From: DATAXP01 sp036272935
Lineage (GTDB): Bacteria > Planctomycetota > Planctomycetia > Pirellulales > PNKZ01
Direction of reading: 5' to 3'
Length of the DNA: 64,000 nt
Assembly (NCBI GenBank): GCA_036272935.1
Contig: DATAXP010000003.1
Location: 1 to 64,000 of the forward strand
Shown: positions 28,679-37,768 of the stretch, one piece after another
Position numbering within the stretch: the stretch's first letter is position 1
Layout of the letters: every line of letters begins with the position of its first letter
Made by a program: the position numbers and the translations under genes
Notes under the pieces: generated by a model
The model's database searches: none
What the model saw: the letters and a program-made list of their open reading frames with translations, nothing else
What the model was told of the DNA's origin: nothing

Positions 28679-30727
28679 CTACGATACGTCGAGGTTCAGC
28701 AGAAACTGATCGAGGTCGCGACGTGCCTCTTCGATCTGGCGCTCGACATCGTTTGCCTGGGTGCGCAATCGTTCGATCTCGTCTTCCTGCGCGGTGAATT
28801 TCTTCACGTACCTGCCGTACAGTTCCGAGTTGTGGTCGAGCTGCTGCATGTTCTCGCGAATGCGACCCTGTTCCTGGCCGATGGCCTCGATCCGGTCGTT
28901 CACATGCTTCTGCATCACCGTGAGCAGTTCCAGGCTTTGCTTGCGCTGTGCCACATCGGACAGGGCGCTTTTCACATTGTCGCTGACACTCTTGGCACGG
29001 ATGTAAAACTCGATCGAATCGGCGTTGAAGTTCGAAATCGCGAACTGCTGGTCGATTACAGCTTCCTCCTCGACGACCAACTCGACCGGCTTGTGGGGTG
29101 TTGCCTGCACCGCGAATCGGTAGCGATCGCGTGTTTTTTCATCGGGCTTCTGCGGCGCGAGCAGCTTCCAACCGCTGGCATAGGGCTGCTCGATCAACAC
29201 CCGTTTGTCATCGCGGCCCGAGTTCTTCACCGTATATCGCTGCGTCTGCCGTTGCTTCCGGCTCGCGGTGAGCGCCCCCTTGGCAATCCGCACGCTCACC
29301 AGCTCCTCGGGAGCGAGTTTTCGATCCTGAACCACTTCCACATCGAGGTCGATCGCGTAGCTGAGCAGCCGCTCGCTGCCGGGGCTCATGTCCTCGATCT
29401 GCGCGTCGCCGGCATAGGCGCCGGAGTCGAACACCGTGATTGGCCCCTGCATCAGGTGCAGGGCGGTCGTGTTGTGCAGCCGCAGGCCGTTGAGCGGATG
29501 CGTCGGTTGCACCGCCGGGTTGTAGATCGATAGCTTCTCGGCCTTTACGTTCTCCTGCACGATCGACAACAGCGCCGACTGCTGGCGCGGCAACACCACC
29601 GGCTTGTCGATTACGTACTGGAACAATTCGCCGAGATCGGAAGCACTGGCGGCAGTGGCAACGCCGGCCATATTTTGGAACTGTGGCTCCGCGGCATCCA
29701 ACCGACGTTGTTGACCTCCACCGCGAAATGACGGCGTTGCGGGCGGTGCAGCTGCGGTGGCGGCCCTGACGCCAGGCAGCATGAGTTGCTCACGAGTCCC
29801 TTGCTGTTTTTCAAAATCCTGCCCATACACCTGCGGCCGCAGCGAGGCGAACAGTTCCGGCTCGACGACCGGCCGGTTGACGTACAGCGGCTGGTACAAG
29901 TTCATCACGAACGAGATCGGCCGGCCGCTCACCAGCGTCAGCGAGACATTTTTCCAGTCGCCCTCGGTGGTGTTCTCGACGATCGCCCAGCCTTGCAGCA
30001 TCGCCTTGCCTTCAGGACCGACGACGAGCCGGTAGCTGGTTTTCCAGATCGGCGAACCTTGCACGTAGCCGACGCGCACGCGCCGCTTGCCTTGGCCGGC
30101 GAAATTCAGCGTGACGGTCTTCTTGTCGGTCGAGTGCCCCAAGGCGAGCACGGCCAAGGCCTCGCGCAGCTCGCGATCGAGCGCATCGTTGAGCAGCGTG
30201 ACACTGGCGACGCTGGCCAAGCCAAAGCTGCGCAGGCCGGCGTCGGTGAGCAGGTTCAGATAGTCGGCATCGATCGTTTCGTCTCCTGCCCGCTCCTTGC
30301 GCTTTTCGACGCCGAGGATGATGCCGCTGATCGGATCGCCGCCGACGGCCGCGATCGACACCCGCTCGCCGCGCACCTGGCCGAGCAGGTCGGCCAGCGT
30401 GGGATTGCCGGTCAGGTCGATCGCAAACGTCTTGAGCGTCGTGGTGATCGGATCGCGCGAGCCGTAGGTGACGCGCGAGATCGTGCCGCCGTCCTGGTCG
30501 CGGAGCACCATGCTCTTGAGCAGATCGTTCACGTCGTCGACATCGAACTTCAGCTCGATCTGCTTGTCGCCCTCGATCTGCGCTGCGTGTTCGAAGAAGC
30601 CCACGCCCGAGTTATAGAGCACGATGGTCGAGAGCGGCAGCGGATCGTCGGCCCGGGCAAACTCAGCCGCCAACAGGCTGTAAGAAGCCACACCGACCAG
30701 CAACCAATACCAATGGCGACGAGTCAT
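28679..30727 (-). CDS. Exported DUF4139-type protein with C-terminal coiled coil
   Basis: This 682-residue protein starts with a signal peptide (WYWLLVGVASYSLLAAEFARA). The conserved body has LPLSTIVLYNSGVGFFEH near the mature N-terminus and WKTSYRLVV, AIVENTTEGDWKNVSLTLVSGRP, which are typical of DUF4139 proteins. The last 70 residues are a heptad-rich coiled coil (DEIERLRTQANDVERQI). The function is unknown, with a likely periplasmic or cell-surface location. GGGGAGGA 6 bp before the ATG is a strong ribosome-binding site. It is probably cotranscribed with the downstream amidohydrolase. Confidence 0.8.
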   Translation of the reverse strand: MTRRHWYWLLVGVASYSLLAAEFARADDPLPLSTIVLYNSGVGFFEHAAQIEGDKQIELKFDVDDVNDLLKSMVLRDQDGGTISRVTYGSRDPITTTLKTFAIDLTGNPTLADLLGQVRGERVSIAAVGGDPISGIILGVEKRKERAGDETIDADYLNLLTDAGLRSFGLASVASVTLLNDALDRELREALAVLALGHSTDKKTVTLNFAGQGKRRVRVGYVQGSPIWKTSYRLVVGPEGKAMLQGWAIVENTTEGDWKNVSLTLVSGRPISFVMNLYQPLYVNRPVVEPELFASLRPQVYGQDFEKQQGTREQLMLPGVRAATAAAPPATPSFRGGGQQRRLDAAEPQFQNMAGVATAASASDLGELFQYVIDKPVVLPRQQSALLSIVQENVKAEKLSIYNPAVQPTHPLNGLRLHNTTALHLMQGPITVFDSGAYAGDAQIEDMSPGSERLLSYAIDLDVEVVQDRKLAPEELVSVRIAKGALTASRKQRQTQRYTVKNSGRDDKRVLIEQPYASGWKLLAPQKPDEKTRDRYRFAVQATPHKPVELVVEEEAVIDQQFAISNFNADSIEFYIRAKSVSDNVKSALSDVAQRKQSLELLTVMQKHVNDRIEAIGQEQGRIRENMQQLDHNSELYGRYVKKFTAQEDEIERLRTQANDVERQIEEARRDLDQFLLNLDVS

Positions 30728-30827
30728 GACGATCCTCCCCTTGCGAAATGCCGAAGTTTGCGCACCGAGGGCAGTCTATCTATTCGACGTGCGAAGCGCA
30801 ACAAATGTTTCAGCGCCGCACGAAAAC

Positions 30828-30895
30828 ACCAGCCCGAAGCGCCGGCGAGGGAGCGTATGTACTCGCCTCGTCCCTCGCTGGCGCGTCGGGCTGGT
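30828..30895. repeat. Inverted repeat, AGCCCGAAGCG family
   Basis: Arms 30828-30852 (ACCAGCCCGAAGCGCCGGCG...) and 30871-30895 pair over 25 bp with two mismatches and an 18-nt loop. A related half-element lies at 31777-31800. It fits the pattern of a dispersed planctomycete palindromic element. It fills most of the gap between the DUF4139 gene and tRNA-Ala. Confidence 0.65.
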
Positions 30896-31005
30896 AAATG
30901 GGCGTACGGTCAAGCCGGTGCGCGGGCGCAGGGCGGCTTTGACACCAATAGCCAGCGTCCCTAAAATGGCGGTTCTGATTCGGCGGCCGATTCGGCCGTA
31001 ACCCC

Positions 31006-31078
<73 letters not shown>

Positions 31079-31150
31079 CTGGCGGTTGCAACCCGCTGGT
31101 ACACAGTGCCAGCGGGTTGTTGCGTTTTCCGTGGGTGGTAGGATTGCAGT

Positions 31151-31363
31151 ATGAATATGGAAACCATCCGCGAGTGGCTGGATCGCCGGCCCTTTGAGTC
31201 GTTTGCGCTACGACTTTCCAACGGCGAATCCTACGAAGTACGCCATCCGGAGAACGTGGCAGTCGGCAAAAACCGGCTCGCCTTGGTCTATCCGGAAATC
31301 GATCGTTTCGTGCACATCTCGTTGATTCACGTCAACAGCATTGAAGCACTGCAAGCGGCGTGA
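31151..31363 (+). CDS. Small conserved-looking cytosolic protein, unknown function
   Basis: This 70-residue protein has a regular amphipathic pattern (METIREWLDRRPFESFALRL, YEVRHPENVAVGKNRLALV, DRFVHISLIHVNSIEAL). It reads as a small beta-rich domain with no motif I can assign. It follows tRNA-Ala by about 70 bp. Codon usage looks like its neighbours, which favours a real gene. Confidence 0.55.
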   Translation: MNMETIREWLDRRPFESFALRLSNGESYEVRHPENVAVGKNRLALVYPEIDRFVHISLIHVNSIEALQAA

Positions 31364-31471
31364 CTGCCCCTGGCCAGCGGCCGTGGCTAACCGCGATTGA
31401 CTCGTCGGCCCCGCTGCGCTACAGTGCCGCGACTCGGTTATTCCCAGAATTAACGATCAAGGAGGATCGTC

Positions 31472-31684
31472 GTGCGAATCATCTTGTTACTCGTCGTGGT
31501 GGTCGGGGCGTTGATCGTGGCCGGTGTGCTGCACATCTCGAAGAGCGGCGATCAATACACCATCGACGTCGATAAGAAGCGCCTGGAGCAGGTCGAAGGG
31601 CAAGCCCTTAAGACCGGCGACAATATCCTGCACCAGGCCGAAGCCTCGCTCGACAAGGCCGTCCCGCAGCCGCAAACACGCTAG
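31472..31684 (+). CDS. Small single-pass membrane protein
   Basis: This 70-residue protein starts with GTG at 31472, 7 bp after a clear AAGGAGGA. An N-terminal membrane segment (IILLLVVVVGALIVAGVL) is followed by a charged tail (DVDKKRLEQVEGQALKTGDN) that could be helical. The function is unknown. A strong hairpin terminator follows. Confidence 0.65.
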   Translation: MRIILLLVVVVGALIVAGVLHISKSGDQYTIDVDKKRLEQVEGQALKTGDNILHQAEASLDKAVPQPQTR

Positions 31685-31696
31685 TGCATCGTCACA

Positions 31697-31725
31697 AAGC
31701 CCACGGACGGTGAGTCCGTGGGCTT
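31697..31725. terminator. Strong hairpin between convergent genes, likely bidirectional terminator
   Basis: AAGCCCACGGAC (31697-31708) and GTCCGTGGGCTT (31714-31725) form a perfect 12-bp stem with a 5-nt loop. It lies 12 bp after the small membrane-protein gene (plus) and about 90 bp after hemW (minus), so it can serve both. There is no long T-tract. Confidence 0.7.
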
Positions 31726-31812
31726 CGAGTGTCAGATGACGTGGATCGCGCAAGCGAGGGTGAAGCGGGTACCGACGCTCCCTCGCTGGCGCTTCGGGCT
31801 AGTAGCTGAGTC

Positions 31813-32991
31813 CTACCGTCGCAGCAGATACGGCCAAATGGCGTCGCTTACCAGCAGACCGCGGCGCGTGAGCGCCACACGCCGACCATCGTCGAAGAGC
31901 AACCCCTCGGCGACGAACCGTGCGAGTGCTGTGCCGGCGAGGTCGTCGAGCGCGTAGCCGAAGCGGCGCGCGAACGCCGCGCGCTCCACGCCGGCGATGC
32001 GCCGCAGGCCGAGCACCAGGGCTTCGCGCGCCACGTCTTCCGGCGACAAGTGTTCGCTTTCGGCCACCGGTGATTGGCCGGCGAGCACGCGGGCCAGATA
32101 GGTGGTCGTGCTGCGATGATTGACTTCACGCACTCCGTCGACATAGCGTGCCGCGCCGGGACCGGCGGCGTAATAGCTGTCGCCGGCCCAATACACTTCG
32201 TTGTGTCGGCAGCGGTGACCGGGGCGGGCGAGGTTCGATACTTCGTAGTGCTCGAATCCCGCGGCGGCGAGGCGGTCGAGCGCCAGTTCGTACATCGCCG
32301 CCTCGGCGTCTTCGACCGCGGACACCAGTTCGCCACGGGCCCGGCGTCCCCAGAACATCGTGCCGCGCTCGTACGTGAGGCCGTAGGTCGAGAGATGATC
32401 GGGAGCAAGCGCTAGCGCCGCATCGAGATCGCGCGACCACCGATCGAGCGTCTCACCGGGGGCAGCAAAGATCAGGTCGAGCGAAAGCGACTTGACCACC
32501 GGTCGCAAGCGATCAATCGCTTCGACAATTTGCTCTGGCGAGTGATCTCGCTCGAGCATGCACAGCTTGTTGGCATCGAACGATTGTGCTCCGAGGCTGA
32601 CGCGCGTGACAGCGTGCGCCGCGAGCACGGCCACACGCTCGGCGTCGATGTCGATGGGGTTCGCCTCGACGCTGAACTCGTAATCGGCTTCGAGCGGGAA
32701 CCAGCGACGAGCGATGCTCAGCAACCGGTCGAGTGCCGCGGGCGACAAATGCGTCGGCGTGCCACCACCGAGAAACAACGTCGTCACCGGCCGCGGCTTG
32801 TCGAGCCACGACAACTCACGTTCGATGGCCGTGAGGTAGCGATCGACAAGGTCGTCGCGGCCGGCAATCACGGTGAAATTGCAGTAGCCGCAGTGATGCG
32901 AGCAGAACGGCACGTGCAGGTAGGCCGCGCGAGGCACGCCGTTCGGAATGTCGAGCGATCTGATCGGCGTGGCAGCGCTCTGCGTGTTCAT
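31813..32991 (-). CDS. hemW: HemW-like radical SAM protein (coproporphyrinogen oxidase family)
   Basis: This 392-residue cytosolic radical-SAM protein has the AYLHVPFCSHHCGYCNF [4Fe-4S] motif with CxxxCxxC near residue 30, FLGGGTPTHLS (SAM-binding GGGTP), SVEANP, RVSLGAQSFD and SLDLIFAAPGET. The CxxxCxxC without an extra Cys is that of HemW, a heme chaperone, rather than oxygen-independent HemN. Start at 32991 (MNTQSAATPIRSLD). The open frame continues upstream through the amidohydrolase gene, but that part is a shadow. The start overlaps the end of the upstream gene by 4 bp, so the two form an operon. Confidence 0.9.
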   Translation of the reverse strand: MNTQSAATPIRSLDIPNGVPRAAYLHVPFCSHHCGYCNFTVIAGRDDLVDRYLTAIERELSWLDKPRPVTTLFLGGGTPTHLSPAALDRLLSIARRWFPLEADYEFSVEANPIDIDAERVAVLAAHAVTRVSLGAQSFDANKLCMLERDHSPEQIVEAIDRLRPVVKSLSLDLIFAAPGETLDRWSRDLDAALALAPDHLSTYGLTYERGTMFWGRRARGELVSAVEDAEAAMYELALDRLAAAGFEHYEVSNLARPGHRCRHNEVYWAGDSYYAAGPGAARYVDGVREVNHRSTTTYLARVLAGQSPVAESEHLSPEDVAREALVLGLRRIAGVERAAFARRFGYALDDLAGTALARFVAEGLLFDDGRRVALTRRGLLVSDAIWPYLLRR

Positions 32992-33938
32992 ACCAATCGC
33001 AGCAAGCGCCGCGCGTTGTCGCGAAAGATTTTCGCTTGCACGTCGGCCGGCAAGTCGATCGTGCGGTACAGCTCGAGCTGGGGCACCGCCTGGCCCGGCG
33101 ACAACATGTCGGTGCCGAACATCAACCGATCGGCGCGTCGGATCAAAAACTCGCGGCCGAACGATGGATCGCGGCTGATGGCGTTCGCGCCGCTGCCTGC
33201 CGACAGGTCGCCGAAGATATTCGGATACGCGTCCATGAGCCGGTCGATCGCGCCGCCGGGGGTGACCGGCGTGCGCCGCGTCGCATACAGATCGGCCTGC
33301 ACTAGCCCGCCCGAAATCGACGCCCACCACCCGGGACCGTGCCCAATGAACGTCGTCTGGGGGAACGCCTTGAGCGCCTTTTCCAAGCCCGGCAGACCCG
33401 GCGTGTCCATGTTGCGGAGGTTGTCGAGATGGAACAGGATTGGCAACTCGGCTTGGCCGCAGGCTTCGTAGATCAGCATATTGCACGGATCGCCGATCGC
33501 GACGCCCGGTTTGTGCTCGCCGAAACCCTTGGCGCCGGCGTCGACATACTCGCGCAGCATGTCGACGAGCCCCTTCAACTTGCCGCTGAACGATGTGCGC
33601 GGATCGACCGAGCAAAACGGGATGAGCCGATCGCGATACGGCCGGGTCTGCTCGAGCACATAATCCGTCGAAATGGGATAGCTCGACGACTCGGGCGAGA
33701 CCAACGGCAGCACGATCGCCTGGGCGACATCCGAGGCGTCCATCCAGCGCAGCAGTTCCTCGGCCGTGAGCGTCTGCTTGGTGTTCCACACGCGGCCGAG
33801 ATGCGTGTGGACGTCGATGTACCCGCTGGCCGGCGACGATGCACCCTCGGCAGGCGACGGCAGGCACGCCGCCGCACCGAGGCCGGCAACGGCGGAACAG
33901 AACGCGCGCCGGTCGAGCGAGGAAGGCATTCGCGCCAT
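32988..33938 (-). CDS. Exported amidohydrolase (amidohydrolase-2 family) with Tat-like signal
   Basis: About 316 residues from ATG 33938. The N-terminus has a twin-arginine-like signal (SLDRRAFCSAVAGLGAAACL). The mature part is a metal-dependent TIM-barrel hydrolase: YIDVHTHLGR (HxH), LPILFHLDNL, TTFIGHGPGWW and RLMFGTDMLSP (final Asp). The substrate is unknown; relatives include decarboxylases and lactonases. It overlaps hemW by 4 bp. Upstream ATG 33998 would extend before the signal and is less likely. Confidence 0.8.
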   Translation of the reverse strand: MARMPSSLDRRAFCSAVAGLGAAACLPSPAEGASSPASGYIDVHTHLGRVWNTKQTLTAEELLRWMDASDVAQAIVLPLVSPESSSYPISTDYVLEQTRPYRDRLIPFCSVDPRTSFSGKLKGLVDMLREYVDAGAKGFGEHKPGVAIGDPCNMLIYEACGQAELPILFHLDNLRNMDTPGLPGLEKALKAFPQTTFIGHGPGWWASISGGLVQADLYATRRTPVTPGGAIDRLMDAYPNIFGDLSAGSGANAISRDPSFGREFLIRRADRLMFGTDMLSPGQAVPQLELYRTIDLPADVQAKIFRDNARRLLRLV

Positions 33939-33988
33939 GGGCCGACTCTCCAACAGTGCCTGTCCCCCTGGTGAAGACAGGCAGCTCT

Positions 33989-34828
33989 TTATATCCACAG
34001 TTGCAGCCGGCCATCGAGCATGTCCGGCACCACTTGCTCGACGCGCTGGCGAATCTGCTTCGTATTGTATCGCGTACTGAAATGGGTGGCGATGATCAGC
34101 TCGTTGCGGAAGCGGTCGCGGCGGGCCAACAGGTCGTCGAGGTGCATGTGGCCGTACTTGTGGATTTGGTCCTTGCGATGGCCGGGGGCGACGAAGGTCA
34201 TCTCGGTAATGAGCACCTGGGCTTCGAACATCGCGGGGCAGGCGTCGAGGCCTTCGGGGGAACTGTCGCCGAGATACGCCACCAGCGGAATGCGCAGCTC
34301 GTGGGTCACGTCGGTCCCTGAAAGGCGCAGATCGCGAATCTCATGTCCTTGGAGATGCTGGAACTCGGGCTTCAGCTTGCGGCGACGATCCCAGACGACA
34401 AAGCCCATCGAAGGGACCGTGTGCTTGGTGGCGCTGACGGTCACCACATGTTCGCGCGATAGTTCAATCTCGTCCCCCGGCCTGATCGGCAGCAGTTGGC
34501 AAGGCATGCGGCCTCGATCAAGGCGCGTGAACAACTTCAGGATGCGCTCAACAGAGTCGATCGCCCCCTCGGGAAGGTAAATCGTCGGCGGCTCCATTTT
34601 CATCATCCGCCGCCGCGCGACGTACACCGGTAGGGCCGCAACATGATCGAGATGCGTGTGCGAGACGAACCACGTGGCGGTGCTCATAAACGCCCACGGC
34701 TGAGCGCCCAGGTCGAAGCCCAGCTTCAACTCGGGGAGTCGCCAGTAGGTTTGCACCGCGGCGCGCGAGTAGCCCTCGATCGTCATTCCCTTGTGGACGA
34801 TCGTCTTGACGGGAAGATTGTGGACCAT
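33989..34828 (-). CDS. RNase Z-like metallo-beta-lactamase-fold hydrolase
   Basis: About 279 residues from ATG 34828 (MVHNLPVKTIVHKG). The zinc motif FVSHTHLDH is followed by VVTVSATKHTVPSMGFVV, AYLGDSS (Asp) and IIATHFSTRY, with KYGHMHLDDLL. The layout is that of the tRNase Z branch, which trims tRNA 3' ends, although it lacks a conventional first-strand start. It could also be a related phosphodiesterase. It lies 50 bp upstream of the exported amidohydrolase, and the three minus-strand genes to hemW probably share a transcript. Confidence 0.75.
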   Translation of the reverse strand: MVHNLPVKTIVHKGMTIEGYSRAAVQTYWRLPELKLGFDLGAQPWAFMSTATWFVSHTHLDHVAALPVYVARRRMMKMEPPTIYLPEGAIDSVERILKLFTRLDRGRMPCQLLPIRPGDEIELSREHVVTVSATKHTVPSMGFVVWDRRRKLKPEFQHLQGHEIRDLRLSGTDVTHELRIPLVAYLGDSSPEGLDACPAMFEAQVLITEMTFVAPGHRKDQIHKYGHMHLDDLLARRDRFRNELIIATHFSTRYNTKQIRQRVEQVVPDMLDGRLQLWI

Positions 34829-34931
34829 ACCAGAGCCGCCGAGGCGCGTGGGAAAACGATCCAGTGTAAACGAGATCGGGACGGCGACAACCGTAGTCAG
34901 ACCCGGGTGGCGAATCGATTTTGTTTTCTCA

Positions 34932-34977
34932 TTTAGCCGCGGGGCTTGCCCCGCGCGTCGCAAGCGACGCGGCTAAA
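34932..34977. repeat. Palindromic element, TTTAGCCGCGGGGC family
   Basis: Outer arms TTTAGCCGCG (34932-34941) and CGCGGCTAAA (34968-34977) enclose GGGGCTTGCCCC and GCGTCGCAAGCGACGC hairpins. Full and partial relatives occur at 57369-57414 and 62684-62708. The remainder of the 299-bp gap between the RNase Z-like gene and gltA (34978-35127) must hold the gltA promoter, which I could not pin down. Confidence 0.75.
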
Positions 34978-35127
34978 TTCGACTGACTTGCCGGTCAATT
35001 GTGGAACGCACAGCGAGCCGCTAAACTTTGGTTTCCGTAACGCAGCGGGCGCCCTTGATTGAGCCGGACCGGTGCCATGAATCGCATCGGGACACATTAA
35101 GGATGAACTAGAAAGGTAGGCCGGTGG

Positions 35128-36420
35128 ATGAGCGACGTTGCCCGATTGCGCCTCGAAAACAACGAGGAGATCGAATTGCCGGTGGTCGTCGGTAGCGAGC
35201 AGGAACGCGGCCTCGATATCTCGAAGCTGCTGGCCAAGACCAACCACATCACGGTCGACGAGGGGTACGTCAACACTGGGGCCTGTACCAGCAACATCAC
35301 GTTTCTCGACGGCGACCGCGGCATCCTGCGTTACCGCGGCTATCCGATCGAGCAGTTGGCCGAGAAATCGAGCTTCGTCGAGGTCAGCTACCTGCTGATC
35401 TACGGTGACCTGCCGACCGCGGCGGAGCTCGAAGAGTTCCGGCAGTCGTTGCGGCGGCACACGATGCTGCACGAGGACATTCGGCTGTTCTACAACGGCT
35501 TCCCGCGCGACGCGCATCCAATGGCGATCCTCAGCTCGGTCGTCGGCGCACTGTCGACCTTCTACCAGGATTCGCTCGATCCGCACGATCCACGACAGGT
35601 CGAAGTTTCGGTCCATCGGCTGATGGCCAAGTTGCCGACCATCGCCGCGATGAGCCACAAGAAGTCGATCGGCCAGCCGTTCATCTATCCGCGGAACGAT
35701 CTGCTTTACTGTGATAACTTCTTGCAGATGATGTTCGCCGTGCCGAGCGAGCCGTACGAGGTCGATCCCGACTTCGCGGCGGCGCTCAACCTGCTACTGA
35801 TCGTGCATGCCGATCATGAGCAGAATTGCAGCACGAGCACCGTGCGGATGGTCGGTTCGAGCAACGCGAACCTGTTCGCGAGCATCTCGGCGGGAATCTG
35901 CGCCTTGTGGGGACCGCTGCACGGCGGGGCGAACCAGGCCTGCGTCGAAATGCTCGAGGAAATTCGCGAGGACGGCGGCAATGTGAAGAAGTACATCGAC
36001 ATGGCGAAGGACAAGAAGGGAAACTTCCGCCTGATGGGCTTCGGCCACCGCGTGTACAAGAACTACGACCCGCGGGCGCAGATCATCAAGAAGACCTGCG
36101 ACCGCTTGCTGAGCAAGTTGCACATCAAGGACCCGATCTTCGACATCGCCCAGGAGCTTGAGACCGCCGCCTTGAGCGATCCGTACTTCATCGAGCGCAA
36201 GCTGTATCCGAACGTCGATTTCTATTCGGGCGTGATCTACCGGGCGATCGGCATGCCGATTCAGATGTTCACGGTGCTGTTCGCCCTGGGGCGGCTGCCG
36301 GGGTGGATCGCGCACTGGAAAGAGATGCACGCCTCGCCGACGAAGAAAATCTGCCGGCCGCGACAGATTTATACCGGCCCGCTGGAACGGGCCTTCGTGC
36401 CGATCGAAAAGCGCGGGTAA
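35128..36420 (+). CDS. gltA: Citrate synthase
   Basis: It condenses oxaloacetate and acetyl-CoA in the TCA cycle. The 430-residue length is that of the hexameric type I bacterial enzyme. Catalytic residues are visible in HADHEQNCST (His), GPLHGGANQACVEM (His), MGFGHRVYKNYDPRA and PNVDFYSG (Asp). The N-terminal Y-R-G-Y block (ILRYRGYPIEQLAE) is present. AGGT about 12 bp before the ATG is the ribosome-binding site. A 28-bp perfect inverted repeat follows the stop by 9 bp. Confidence 0.97.
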   Translation: MSDVARLRLENNEEIELPVVVGSEQERGLDISKLLAKTNHITVDEGYVNTGACTSNITFLDGDRGILRYRGYPIEQLAEKSSFVEVSYLLIYGDLPTAAELEEFRQSLRRHTMLHEDIRLFYNGFPRDAHPMAILSSVVGALSTFYQDSLDPHDPRQVEVSVHRLMAKLPTIAAMSHKKSIGQPFIYPRNDLLYCDNFLQMMFAVPSEPYEVDPDFAAALNLLLIVHADHEQNCSTSTVRMVGSSNANLFASISAGICALWGPLHGGANQACVEMLEEIREDGGNVKKYIDMAKDKKGNFRLMGFGHRVYKNYDPRAQIIKKTCDRLLSKLHIKDPIFDIAQELETAALSDPYFIERKLYPNVDFYSGVIYRAIGMPIQMFTVLFALGRLPGWIAHWKEMHASPTKKICRPRQIYTGPLERAFVPIEKRG

Positions 36421-36429
36421 GGGATGTTA

Positions 36430-36501
36430 GGTGCCACTGGCTGCTTGCAGCCAGTGCAGTTGCGGCTTTTCAAGCACTGGCTGCAAGCAGCCAGTGGCAC
36501 C
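36430..36501. terminator. 28-bp perfect inverted repeat after gltA
   Basis: Arms 36430-36457 and 36474-36501 are perfectly complementary over 28 bp around a 16-nt loop (GGTGCCACTGGCTGC... and its reverse). It would form a very stable hairpin just after the gltA stop. It lacks a U-tract, so it may equally be a dispersed palindromic repeat acting as a transcript end or stability element. Confidence 0.7.
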
Positions 36502-36627
36502 CGCTCGTTACAAATCGGCGCGATTCCGCGCCCGGGCCTCAACTCCGCCGCGCCTCACAACCGATACACGACGAAGAGTCACTGCGCGCAGTGGGGGCGC
36601 CGCCGGAAGAAGTTGAGGCACGAATCG

Positions 36628-37692
36628 ATGATGGACCGTCGCCTGTATCGTTTTGCGTCGCTGGCAGGGGCTGTCGTGCTGGCATGCAGCTCAGTCGCCA
36701 TGGCCCAAGGGCTGGGCAGCGGCATCGAGATCGCCGCCGAGCAGGTCATCCGCCTGCCTACCAATAAGCACACGCGGCAGGTACCGGTGGTCAGCGCGCT
36801 GGCGCTAAGCCCCGATGGCAAGCTGATCGCCAGCGGCGGCGACGACCACGTGGTGCGCCTCTGGGACAAAGAAACCGGCACGCTGCAAGACGAGCTGCAG
36901 GGCCATAGCGACTGGATACGCGTCGCCGAGTTCGACCCCTCCGGCAAACGGCTGCTCACCGCCGGTGACGACCACGAGGTCCGCATCTGGGACATCGCCA
37001 CCAAGCAATCGGCGACGTTGATTCAAACTCCCGCGCCGAGCTTCTGCCTCTGCTTCCGTGCCGACGCTGGACAGGTTGCCGAGGCCGGCTTCGATAGCCG
37101 GGTCCGAGTGATCGACCTGGCGACCAAGCAAGTGGTCCACGATCTCGAAGCGCCGACAAATGACGTGCGCGCTGTCACATTCGCCCCCGGCGGCAACGTG
37201 CTCGCGGTCGCCGGCCGCAACGGCCGCATTCGCGTCTGGAAGGGTTGCGACGCGGCCACGGCACGCGATCTCGACGGTCACCGCCAGCGCGTGCGGGCAT
37301 TGGCCTTTTCGCCCGACGGTGCCTACCTGGCCAGCGCCGGCGACGACCGGCAGATCATCATCTGGCGGATTGAAGACGGCATGGAAGCGTTCCGCCTTCC
37401 GCTGCGCCCCGGCAAAGTCCACAGCATGCTGTACTGCGGCAAAGGCCTGCTGGCCACCGGCACCAGCGACAACGTGATCCGCATTTGGGACATCGACGCC
37501 CGGCAGGACGCGATGCGCCTGATTGGGCATACCGGCTCCGTCACCGCATTGGAATACAACGCGGCGGCTGGCGAGTTGGTCTCGGCAAGTTTCGATACAT
37601 CGATTCGCATTTGGAAGCTGAACGCGGAAGCCGGTAGCGGAGCAGACGTGGCCCGCCGCCCGGGCGCCAGCGCCGAGCCAGCGCTGCACTGA
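36628..37692 (+). CDS. Exported WD40-repeat protein
   Basis: About 354 residues from ATG 36628 (MMDRRLYRF). A signal peptide (FASLAGAVVLACSSVAMA) is followed by seven WD40-like blades with recognisable SPDGKLIASGGDDHVVRLWD, DPSGKRLLTAGDDHEVRIWD, APGGNVLAVAGRNGRIRVW, SPDGAYLASAGDDRQIIIW and NVIRIWDID. It should form a propeller for protein binding in the periplasm or at the surface. The partner is unknown. Upstream in-frame sequence passes through the hairpin at 36430-36501 and is not coding. Confidence 0.85.
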   Translation: MMDRRLYRFASLAGAVVLACSSVAMAQGLGSGIEIAAEQVIRLPTNKHTRQVPVVSALALSPDGKLIASGGDDHVVRLWDKETGTLQDELQGHSDWIRVAEFDPSGKRLLTAGDDHEVRIWDIATKQSATLIQTPAPSFCLCFRADAGQVAEAGFDSRVRVIDLATKQVVHDLEAPTNDVRAVTFAPGGNVLAVAGRNGRIRVWKGCDAATARDLDGHRQRVRALAFSPDGAYLASAGDDRQIIIWRIEDGMEAFRLPLRPGKVHSMLYCGKGLLATGTSDNVIRIWDIDARQDAMRLIGHTGSVTALEYNAAAGELVSASFDTSIRIWKLNAEAGSGADVARRPGASAEPALH

Positions 37693-37699
37693 ACCGGTC

Positions 37700-37725
37700 G
37701 GCGAGCGCGCCGAGCGGCGCTCGCC
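37700..37725. terminator. Hairpin between the WD40 gene and the surface-protein gene
   Basis: GGCGAGCGC (37700-37708) pairs with GCGCTCGCC (37717-37725), giving a 9-bp GC-only stem with an 8-nt loop right after the WD40 stop. There is no T-run. It may attenuate read-through into the next gene. Confidence 0.45.
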
Positions 37726-37768
37726 AAGCCTCGACGCACGATGCCGTGTGACCGACATGGAGGTGGTT

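Noticed and set aside
31813..34014. A single 733-residue fusion of HemW with an upstream domain
   Set aside because: The upstream part is a shadow of the exported amidohydrolase frame; HemW has its own ATG at 32991 overlapping that gene by 4 bp.
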